Positions 14,879 through 20,929 of a stretch of DNA of 28,723 bases are shown here, in pieces. The stretch is from positions 1 through 28,723 of the forward strand of contig DATDOY010000063.1 in NCBI GenBank assembly GCA_035293045.1. The letters run 5' to 3'. The DNA comes from DATDOY01 sp035293045. Its GTDB lineage: Bacteria; Actinomycetota; Acidimicrobiia; IMCC26256; JACPCJ01. Within the stretch, counting starts at the first letter, position 1. The number at the start of each line of letters is the position of its first letter. Made by a program: the position numbers and the translations under genes. The notes under the pieces are model-generated. The model was not told where the DNA came from and ran no database searches. It worked only from the letters and a program-made list of their open reading frames with translations.

Positions 14879-15616
14879 ATGGAACCGCTGGTACCGAGCG
14901 AGGGATGGGGCGTCCTGCACCTCCTCTACCGCGTGGATCGCACGCGCGCCGCCGCGGAGCCGGAGGCGGCCAAGCGCATTGTCGACGCGGTGGCCGCGCT
15001 CGAGCGCGACGACCACCAGGCCATCGCCTTCTCGGTGCTCGGCCACAAGGCCGATCTCGGCGTCATGGCGCTCGGGCCCGATCTCGGGCGACTGCAGTCG
15101 TTCCAGCAAGAGCTCCTCGAGGCGCCCCTCGAACCGACGTACTCCTTTGTTTCGCTCACCGAACTGTCCGAGTACATGCCGCCGGACGCCCGCACGGGCG
15201 AGTACGCGGAGAACCGCCTCCACCCGAGGCTCCCGCCCAAGCGCCTGCTCTGCTTCTACCCGATGGCCAAGCGCCGTCAGGAGGGTGCGAACTGGTACGC
15301 CCTCTCGTACGACGAGCGCAAGGAGCTGATGGGGGGCCACGCCCGAGTCGGCCGCACCTACGCTGGCCGCGTCCTCCAGCTCATCACCGGCGCCACCGGT
15401 CTCGACGACTGGGAATGGGGCGTCACGCTGCTTGCGGACGACCCCGTGGCGATCAAGGACATCGTCTACGAGATGCGCTTCGACGAGGTGTCGGCCCGCT
15501 ACGCCGAGTTCGGGCCGTTCTACGTCGGCCTCGTGGCCCCGATCGCCGACGCGCTGGCGTCGGTGGGTCTGGCCTCGGGTCCTTCTGGCTCCGCCGCAAC
15601 CCCCGAGGGAGGCTGA
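14879..15616 (+). CDS. hemQ: Coproheme decarboxylase HemQ (chlorite dismutase family)
   Basis: This 245-residue protein has the actinobacterial HemQ layout. The catalytic Tyr lies in CFYPMAKRR (Y127), followed by EGANWYALS, and the proximal heme-ligand His in GGHARVGRTYAG (H154). The Arg that distinguishes true chlorite dismutases is not apparent. HemQ converts Fe-coproporphyrin III to protoheme using peroxide, the last step of the coproporphyrin-dependent heme pathway of Gram-positives. It heads a tight cluster with a NIL-domain gene (3-nt gap) and a DUF2993 gene. Other heme genes are not in the window. Confidence 0.92.
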   Translation: MEPLVPSEGWGVLHLLYRVDRTRAAAEPEAAKRIVDAVAALERDDHQAIAFSVLGHKADLGVMALGPDLGRLQSFQQELLEAPLEPTYSFVSLTELSEYMPPDARTGEYAENRLHPRLPPKRLLCFYPMAKRRQEGANWYALSYDERKELMGGHARVGRTYAGRVLQLITGATGLDDWEWGVTLLADDPVAIKDIVYEMRFDEVSARYAEFGPFYVGLVAPIADALASVGLASGPSGSAATPEGG

Positions 15617-15619
15617 TCG

Positions 15620-15862
15620 ATGAGTTCCGTTCGCTTGTTCCTGTCGTTCCCGGAAGACCTCGTCGATCAGCCGATCATCTACGAGGCGGTGCGCCGGTTC
15701 GACGTGATCCCCAACATCCGGCGGGCCAACGTCGAGGCCCACTCCGGCTGGGTCATCCTCGAGATCGGCGGCGACGACGACAAGGTCGAGGACGCCATCA
15801 GCTACTTCCGCGAGGTCGGCGTCTCGGTGAACCGCATGGAGGGCGACGTCCTCGAGAGCTGA
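15620..15862 (+). CDS. NIL-domain small protein
   Basis: This 80-residue protein consists almost entirely of a NIL domain, the ferredoxin-like fold found at the C-terminus of the methionine transporter ATPase MetN: RLFLSFPEDLVDQPIIYEA, the RRFDVIPNIRRANVE strand-turn, and GWVILEIGGDDDKVEDAI. In MetN the domain binds methionine; stand-alone versions have no settled role. GAGGGAGG (15605-15612) lies 7 nt before the ATG, inside the 3' end of hemQ. Its TGA shares its last base with the ATG of the next gene (TGATG), indicating translational coupling. Confidence 0.85.
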   Translation: MSSVRLFLSFPEDLVDQPIIYEAVRRFDVIPNIRRANVEAHSGWVILEIGGDDDKVEDAISYFREVGVSVNRMEGDVLES

Positions 15863-16500
15863 TGGGCTCTGTGGACCGCCCGTTCAGGCACCTGGCCCGC
15901 GCCTGGGCCGAAGCGCAGATCCGTGACCGGGCCGAGGCTCATTACCCGGGGAGCCGGGCGCTCGCCCGCATCCGCTCGACCCACTTCCTCGGACCCCTGC
16001 TCCGCCGGGGGGTGGTGTCCGATATCGAGGTCGCCCTCTTCGACGCGCAGGTCAGCGCCGGTGACGCTCTGTTGCGGTTGCGCCGATTGACCATCGAACT
16101 CCACGAGGTCACGATCGGGCGCGCCGACCTGTGGCGTGGTCGTGTGCGCCTGAAATCCCTCGGGACCGGACGGGTCGAGGTAGAGATCGAAGGCGCGTCG
16201 GTGGCGAAGGCGGTGGGGCTCCCCATCGTGTTCCACGACGACGAGGTGGAGATCCGCGCCGGCGTCGGTCTCCTCGCGGTGTCGGCGCGCGGCGCCCTGT
16301 CGATCGACGACGACGTGGTGAAGTTCCGCCCCGGGCGCCTTCAGGGTGTGCCGCTGCTGGTGTCGATGGACTTCGAGATCCCCATCCCCACCTCACCCCT
16401 GCTCCCGCGCGCCGCCGACGTCCGCTCGGTCGAAGGCGGGCTCGTGCTCACGTGCGATCTCGACGGCGTCCCGCCTGGACTCATTGCCCCGGCGCGTTGA
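15862..16500 (+). CDS. DUF2993 (LmeA-like) domain protein
   Basis: This 212-residue protein shows the DUF2993 pattern of long amphipathic beta strands: LRRGVVSDIEVALFDAQ, LRRLTIELHEVTI, then PIVFHDDEVEIRAGVG and DDVVKFRPGRLQGVPLLVSMDFEIPIP. The mycobacterial relative LmeA binds phospholipids and supports lipomannan maturation in the envelope. No signal peptide or membrane helix is visible, so it would stay cytoplasmic or associate peripherally. It starts one base inside the NIL gene stop. Its last 20 nt overlap the convergent SCO6745-family gene tail to tail. Confidence 0.75.
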   Translation: MGSVDRPFRHLARAWAEAQIRDRAEAHYPGSRALARIRSTHFLGPLLRRGVVSDIEVALFDAQVSAGDALLRLRRLTIELHEVTIGRADLWRGRVRLKSLGTGRVEVEIEGASVAKAVGLPIVFHDDEVEIRAGVGLLAVSARGALSIDDDVVKFRPGRLQGVPLLVSMDFEIPIPTSPLLPRAADVRSVEGGLVLTCDLDGVPPGLIAPAR

Positions 16501-17350
16501 GCGGCGTCCCCGCGAGGGCACCACCTTCGACGATGCGTCGGCTGAACGGCCGCGCGATGGCCCGAAGCTGCTCGCAGGCCTCCTCGCCGAGGTTCTCGTA
16601 TGCGGCGAGGGCGGTGACGTCGGTGGCGTGTTCGATGCGGTCGCGTTCCTCGCGGCCCGCGTCCGTGAACGCGATGGATGGCCCAGGAGCGAGCAGCCCG
16701 TGCGAGCGGAGCCGCTCGACGGCGGCGTTCCAGTCGTGCTCCGGCCACGCTCGACTCGAGCGCAGGGCGTCGTCGTTGACCTCGCCGGTGGCGGCATGCA
16801 GGATCAGTGCTTCGAGGGGTCCGACGCCGTGGGACACCAGGGCGGCGATGTGACCATCGCCCCTGAACTCCCGCAGCAAGGTCTGTGCGTGCCACGCCAC
16901 GAGGTGAGGCTCATCGGGCCACGGGAGTGCAGCGTGCGCGGCGAACAACGGTCGACCGACGACGTGATCGCAGGCTGCGTCGGCGGCGCGCCGTGTGAGT
17001 TCTGCGACCGCGGCCATCTCCGAGGAGGTCACGCCGTCGTCGCCGAGGAGGCGGCGCAGCGCCCGATCGGCGGCGCTCGTGCGGGCGTCCAGCATGGCCT
17101 CGGGCGTGGTGGCTTCCCAGACGACGGCGAGTGACCGCCGCACGAGCGCCGGATGGAAGTTGAAGAAGGTGGCGATGACCACTTCGGGCGCGACGACGCC
17201 CAGTGCCGCCGAGCGCGAGCCGAAGTAGCCGGCGGGCCAGTCGGTGACACCGAGTTCGCCGTAGGCGTCGAACGCTTCGGGCGCGAAGTAGATCATCATG
17301 TGGAGGGGTTCGACGGTCCGCCATGTCTTCCGAGCAATGATCGGATCCAT
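16481..17350 (-). CDS. SCO6745-family protein (winged-helix-like, function unknown)
   Basis: This 289-residue protein matches the actinobacterial SCO6745 family as I recall it: N-terminal ARKTWRTVEPLHMMIYFAPEA, then GYFGSRSAALGVV, ATFFNFHPALV and LPWPDEPHLVAWHAQTLLREFRGDGHIAAL. A C-terminal half (about 180-280) looks like a degenerate MarR-type winged helix (LRSHGLLAPGPSIAFTDAGREERDRIE). The role is unknown; related proteins are annotated as hypothetical or regulatory. There is no SD, but TAGGTT lies 7 nt before the ATG. It overlaps the DUF2993 gene by 20 nt at the 3' end. Confidence 0.8.
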   Translation of the reverse strand: MDPIIARKTWRTVEPLHMMIYFAPEAFDAYGELGVTDWPAGYFGSRSAALGVVAPEVVIATFFNFHPALVRRSLAVVWEATTPEAMLDARTSAADRALRRLLGDDGVTSSEMAAVAELTRRAADAACDHVVGRPLFAAHAALPWPDEPHLVAWHAQTLLREFRGDGHIAALVSHGVGPLEALILHAATGEVNDDALRSSRAWPEHDWNAAVERLRSHGLLAPGPSIAFTDAGREERDRIEHATDVTALAAYENLGEEACEQLRAIARPFSRRIVEGGALAGTPLNAPGQ

Positions 17351-17357
17351 GCGCCCG

Positions 17358-17363
17358 AACCTA
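17358..17363 (-). promoter_or_regulatory. Candidate -10 element for the SCO6745-family gene
   Basis: On the minus strand TAGGTT is followed by seven bases and then the ATG at 17350, consistent with a leaderless transcript. No ribosome-binding site is seen. Confidence 0.45.
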
Positions 17364-17390
17364 TCGCCCGTTCCGGTGGTCAGCCCCGGG

Positions 17391-17675
17391 CTAGGCGATG
17401 GCGGTCCACATGGGAAAGACGAGATATTCCACGCCGTCCTCGACCGCGGTGCGGCCGGCGGCGCGGAGCTGGGGGAGGCACGCCTCGGCGGCGGCGAAGC
17501 CGACCATGCGTTTGTAGTCGGCGACCTGCACGCGCAACGGCGCGTCGGCGTCTCCCTCGCGGATCAGGGCGTCGACCTCGAGGCGCGGATTGCAGGGGTC
17601 GGTCGCGTCAAGGCACGAGCAGTGGTAGACGACCCCTTCGAAGATGCTCGCCGCGAGGATCCTCACGCCTGCCAT
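17391..17675 (-). CDS. Small Cys-containing hypothetical protein
   Basis: I do not recognise this 94-residue product. Near the N-terminus it has YHCSCLDATDPC (H18, C19, C21, C28) and later a lone Cys in AAEACLPQL. The composition is balanced, with alternating hydrophobic strands and a helix-forming middle, and the frame is the only good one here. GGAAAG sits close before the ATG. It diverges from the plus-strand gene at 17687 with an 11-bp gap. Metal binding by the Cys cluster is possible but there are too few ligands to be sure. Confidence 0.6.
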   Translation of the reverse strand: MAGVRILAASIFEGVVYHCSCLDATDPCNPRLEVDALIREGDADAPLRVQVADYKRMVGFAAAEACLPQLRAAGRTAVEDGVEYLVFPMWTAIA

Positions 17676-17686
17676 TCTTTCCGGTC

Positions 17687-18187
17687 ATGAGGCGAGACGG
17701 GTCCACGAGCGCGGACGAGCAGGAAGCGCTCGACGCGCTCGCGCGAGCGGGGGCCTCCATGATCGAGGGTCTCGCGGCGGTGCTGCCCGATTGGGCGCAG
17801 GGGCGCGCCGCCGTCCTTCTTGAAGCCTGGGGTTCGCACACCGAGCACGAGCGTCGGGTGATCGAAGACCGCGCCCGGCGCGCCGGTGCCGACGCGGCCG
17901 AGCGAGTCTCGCGGGTGCTCACCGAGTTCTTCGCCCTCGACCCCGACGAGCACACGCTCACGCCCCTCCAGATCATCCGCACCGCACACCGCGAGGTGAC
18001 CGACGTGCTGCGATCGGCCGGCGTGCCCCCAGTGGTTCGCGACGCCTTCGACGAACGAGCGGAGCCCGACGACGACTACGACCTCGTGGTCCGAACGCTC
18101 GCCGACTTCGGCGACGAGGCCCTGGCCGGGTTGCACCTCAGGTGGGGGGCGGCCAAGGCGAGGGTCCACAAGATTCGCCGGGGATGA
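17687..18187 (+). CDS. Hypothetical helical protein
   Basis: I do not recognise this 166-residue protein. It is predicted to be mainly alpha-helical and charged: ERRVIEDRARRAGADAAERV and LRSAGVPPVVRDAFDERAEPDDDYDLVVRTL. It has no signal peptide, membrane segment or Cys motif and is Arg/Asp/Glu-rich. It may be a soluble partner of the following membrane protein (16-nt gap, same strand). No SD precedes the ATG at 17687. Confidence 0.7.
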   Translation: MRRDGSTSADEQEALDALARAGASMIEGLAAVLPDWAQGRAAVLLEAWGSHTEHERRVIEDRARRAGADAAERVSRVLTEFFALDPDEHTLTPLQIIRTAHREVTDVLRSAGVPPVVRDAFDERAEPDDDYDLVVRTLADFGDEALAGLHLRWGAAKARVHKIRRG

Positions 18188-18191
18188 TGCC

Positions 18192-18197
18192 TACGCT
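18192..18197 (+). promoter_or_regulatory. Candidate -10 element for the membrane protein gene
   Basis: TACGCT followed by 6 nt and the ATG at 18204 fits the leaderless pattern seen for several genes in this window. It lies just after the stop codon of the preceding gene. Confidence 0.4.
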
Positions 18198-18203
18198 TAT
18201 GGC

Positions 18204-19022
18204 ATGTTTGGTGGCGATTTCTTCAGCGTGATCGGACTGGGCATCGTCGCGGTGCTGGCGTTCCTCGCGGTGATCGCACTCGCCATCGTCGCCGTTGCGA
18301 CCGGCCGATCCGATCCCGACCCCGAAGGCCGGCGGGCGTACGCCTTTTACCTCGCCGTCGTAGGGGTGATCACGATCCTCGTGACGCTGTTCGCCTTCAA
18401 CGACGCCGCCGGCAACGTCATCACCTCGATCGTCGAGGAGGACGCCGAAGCGTTTCACGACGAGTTCGGGTTCGAGGACGAGTCGTTCTCCGAAGAGTCC
18501 GAATTCTCGTTCGAGACGGAGAGCGAGTTCTCCGCTCCCGATCCCGACGACCAGCGCTACACCAACGCCGTGCGGTCGGGCCTCGCCGCGGCCGTCGCCT
18601 TCGGCATCTACTGGTTCCACCGCCGCCGCTTCTCCGACCTGCACCTCGAGTCGGTCGGGAAGTCCGGGGGAGCCTGGCGCGTCCACTACGGATACCTACT
18701 GGCCGTCGCCTTTGTCGGGATCGCCGTCGTCTTGGTGTCGGTGAGCGACGGGCTCTATGGGGTGGTGCGGGCCCTCCTCCCCGACTTCACCGGGTTCGAT
18801 GGCGACGACAGCGTCGAACGCCGGGCGGGCCTCGCCCAACTGCTCCGGGGTGCGGTCCTCGCCGGGACCGCCGCGCTGGTGTTCCTCAACCACTGGCGAC
18901 GCTCGCAGGCCATCGCCACGCCGCCTCCGCCCGAACCGCCGATGCCGGCCGTCCCGCCGACCGACCCCTCGGTCAGTCCTTCGGGGGCCGAGGCTCGCTC
19001 ACCTGCCACCCCGCCGAGCTGA
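18204..19022 (+). CDS. Five-TM integral membrane protein, DUF5671-like
   Basis: This 272-residue protein has predicted membrane helices at about 8-33, 45-65, 122-138, 162-184 and 212-229. A strongly acidic, Phe/Ser-rich loop (78-116: EEDAEAFHDEF, EDESFSEESEF) separates helices 2 and 3, and the C-terminus is a Pro-rich tail (238-272). The pattern resembles actinobacterial DUF5671 membrane proteins, but I assign that only tentatively; no enzyme motif is visible. Its last 50 nt overlap a small minus-strand gene. Confidence 0.75.
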   Translation: MFGGDFFSVIGLGIVAVLAFLAVIALAIVAVATGRSDPDPEGRRAYAFYLAVVGVITILVTLFAFNDAAGNVITSIVEEDAEAFHDEFGFEDESFSEESEFSFETESEFSAPDPDDQRYTNAVRSGLAAAVAFGIYWFHRRRFSDLHLESVGKSGGAWRVHYGYLLAVAFVGIAVVLVSVSDGLYGVVRALLPDFTGFDGDDSVERRAGLAQLLRGAVLAGTAALVFLNHWRRSQAIATPPPPEPPMPAVPPTDPSVSPSGAEARSPATPPS

Positions 19023-19173
19023 TCGGCCGCTTCTCGAAGAACAGGCAGCCCTCCGGACAGGCGAACGGCACCTTCTGGGCGGCGTCGAGGCGGCATTTCT
19101 CCACCTGGTCGCCGGTCGGCAGCGTGCGGATCGAGTAGTGGCGGCAGTCGGCTCGGACACCCACGCCTCCCAT
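18973..19173 (-). CDS. Small four-cysteine protein, probable metal-binding
   Basis: This 66-residue protein has an ordered Cys/His set: ADCRHYS (C10, H12), EKCRLDA (C27) and PFACPEGCLFFE (C39, C43). The CPxxC pair and spacing suggest zinc or an Fe-S cluster. I recall similar small proteins in related actinobacteria but cannot name a function. The ATG at 19173 is chosen because the extension to 19239 is Pro/Arg-rich and lacks motifs. The 3' end lies antisense to the tail of the membrane protein gene over 50 nt, which lowers certainty, but the Cys pattern is unlikely by chance. Confidence 0.6.
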   Translation of the reverse strand: MGGVGVRADCRHYSIRTLPTGDQVEKCRLDAAQKVPFACPEGCLFFEKRPISSAGWQVSEPRPPKD

Positions 19174-19245
19174 GGTCCCATATCGCGTCGCATACCGCGG
19201 CCGGCTGGCCACGCCCGCGGGAGGATCGGGCGTGTTCACGCAGTC

Positions 19246-19304
19246 GTAACAATCCGTGCACTTTGGTGAAATGTCCGGCGTTCATGGTGCCGAAAGGTTT
19301 CACC
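19246..19304. promoter_or_regulatory. amtB upstream region: possible GlnR-like half-sites and an inverted repeat
   Basis: GTAAC (19246), TGCAC (19257) and GAAAT (19268) recur at 11-bp steps, the spacing of GlnR a/b sites, but only the outer two resemble the GTnAC/GAAAC consensus. GGTGAAA (19265-19271) and TTTCACC (19298-19304) form an inverted repeat around a 26-nt spacer. Both lie within 80 bp of the amtB start. Nitrogen control is expected for this operon; the particular site is a weak call. Confidence 0.25.
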
Positions 19305-19323
19305 TAACCGAGCGGGAGGTCAC

Positions 19324-20580
19324 ATGGATTACCAAGGCGACCACGCCTGGATTCTCACGTCCAGCGCGCTGGTCCTCTTCATGACGCCGGGGCTGGCGTT
19401 CTTCTACGGCGGCATGGTCCGCTCGAAGAACATGCTTGGCATGCTGATGCAGAACTTCTTCTCCATGGGTCTGATCAGCGTCATCTGGGGGGTTGTCGGG
19501 TTCTCGCTGGCCTTCGGGAATTTTGGGGATGGAGGATTGCTCGGCGACTTCGAGTTCGCTTGGATGCGGGACCTCTTCGATCCCTCGAGCGGTGCGCGTC
19601 CGGCGCTCGACATGATCTACCAGGCGACCTTCGCCATCATCACGCCCGCTCTGATCACCGGGGCCATCGCCGATCGCATGCGGTTCTCGGCGTGGGTGTG
19701 GTTCCTCGGCCTGTGGTCGATCCTCGTCTACTCGCCGGTGGCCCACTGGGTGTTCGGCGGCGGGTGGATGGCGAAGATGGGTGCCCTCGACTTCGCCGGC
19801 GGCGCCGTCGTCCACATCAACGCCGGCGCGGCCGCCCTCGCCGCGGTCATCATCCTCGGCAAGCGCAAGGGCTGGCCCAAGACGGCCATGCCGCCGCACA
19901 TGCTCCCGTGGACCCTCCTCGGCGCCGGAATCCTGTGGTTCGGCTGGTTCGGGTTCAACGCCGGGTCCGCGGGGCTCGCCAATGGCCAGGCCGTGCAGGC
20001 CTTCGTCAACACCAACATGGCGGCGGCCGCAGCGATGCTCGGCTGGCTCGCCGTCGAACGGCTGAAGGACGGCCACGCCACCACCCTTGGCGCCGCCTCG
20101 GGTGCCGTGGCCGGACTGGTTGCCATCACCCCGTGTGCCGGGTTCGTCAGCGGCATGTCGCCGTTCTACATCGGCGCCGCCGCGGGGGTGATCTGCTACC
20201 TGGCCATCCAGTTGAAGTTCAAGCTCCAGTATGACGACTCGCTCGACGTGGTGGGCGTCCACCTCGTCGGCGGGCTCGTGGGGTCGCTGCTCCTCGGGTT
20301 CTTTGCCGACGACGTCGTCAACGCGCTCGGTCAATACGCAGCCGTCGACGGCGTGTTCACCGGCGGAGGATGGGGCCTGTTCAAGGACCAGGCGGTCGCA
20401 AGCTTCGCCACGTTCGGCTACTCGTTCGCAATGAGTGCGATCATTCTCCTCGGACTCAAGGCCGTGTTGCCGAAGGGCATCCGGGTGACCGAGGACGAAG
20501 AAGACCAGGGTCTCGACCTGACCCAGCACGCCGAGGTGAGCTACGCCCTCGGCGACATGGGCTCGATGGCGCGGGAATGA
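19324..20580 (+). CDS. amtB: Ammonium transporter
   Basis: This 418-residue Amt/MEP/Rh transporter begins directly in the first membrane helix region (no cleavable signal) and has about 11 helices. The conserved twin pore histidines are present: H164 in GGAVVHINAG and H313 in VVGVHLVGG. So are D155 (ALDFAGG), the FFYGGMVRSKN loop and the Phe-gate region. It conducts ammonium into the cell and is blocked by GlnK when nitrogen is plentiful. GGGAGGT precedes the ATG. It is the first gene of amtB-glnK-glnD, with a 10-nt gap to glnK. The cytoplasmic C-tail (about 385-418) is acidic. Confidence 0.97.
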   Translation: MDYQGDHAWILTSSALVLFMTPGLAFFYGGMVRSKNMLGMLMQNFFSMGLISVIWGVVGFSLAFGNFGDGGLLGDFEFAWMRDLFDPSSGARPALDMIYQATFAIITPALITGAIADRMRFSAWVWFLGLWSILVYSPVAHWVFGGGWMAKMGALDFAGGAVVHINAGAAALAAVIILGKRKGWPKTAMPPHMLPWTLLGAGILWFGWFGFNAGSAGLANGQAVQAFVNTNMAAAAAMLGWLAVERLKDGHATTLGAASGAVAGLVAITPCAGFVSGMSPFYIGAAAGVICYLAIQLKFKLQYDDSLDVVGVHLVGGLVGSLLLGFFADDVVNALGQYAAVDGVFTGGGWGLFKDQAVASFATFGYSFAMSAIILLGLKAVLPKGIRVTEDEEDQGLDLTQHAEVSYALGDMGSMARE

Positions 20581-20590
20581 GGGAGGAACA

Positions 20591-20929
20591 GTGAAGCTCG
20601 TGACTGCGATCATTAAGCCGCACAAGCTCGACGACGTGAAGGCCTCGCTCGGTGAGGTTGGCGTCGCCGGGATGACCGTGTCGGAAGTCCGCGGGTTCGG
20701 CCGCCAGCGCGGCCACACCGAGACCTACCGCGGTGCTGAATACACGGTCGACTTCGTGCCCAAGGTGAGGGTCGAGGTGGTCGTCGACGATGGTGACGCG
20801 GCGAAAGTCGTCGAAGCCATTGCCGGCGCCGCCCGCACCGACAAGATCGGCGACGGGAAGGTCTGGGTCACCCCGGTGGAATCGATCACACGGATCCGCA
20901 CGGGGGAGGCCGGGGCTGACGCGCTCTGA
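20591..20929 (+). CDS. glnK: Nitrogen regulatory protein PII
   Basis: This 112-residue PII protein has the T-loop YRGAEYTVDFVPK with the modifiable Tyr at position 51 and the B-loop TDKIGDGKVWVTPVE. It senses ATP/ADP and 2-oxoglutarate and gates AmtB. In actinobacteria Y51 is adenylylated by GlnD rather than uridylylated. The GTG start at 20591 has GGGAGGA four bases away. The 3' end overlaps the proposed start of glnD by 14 nt. Confidence 0.97.
   Translation: MKLVTAIIKPHKLDDVKASLGEVGVAGMTVSEVRGFGRQRGHTETYRGAEYTVDFVPKVRVEVVVDDGDAAKVVEAIAGAARTDKIGDGKVWVTPVESITRIRTGEAGADAL

Noticed and set aside
13253..15742. 829-codon minus-strand frame spanning the SpoIID-like and hemQ region
   Set aside because: It is Arg/Gly/Ala-rich, has no motif and crosses two well-supported genes on both strands. 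GC-bias artefact.
20790..20915. ATG start for glnD inside glnK
   Set aside because: It would overlap glnK by 140 nt, has no SD and encodes an Arg/Pro/Ser-rich stretch. Kept only as an alternative.
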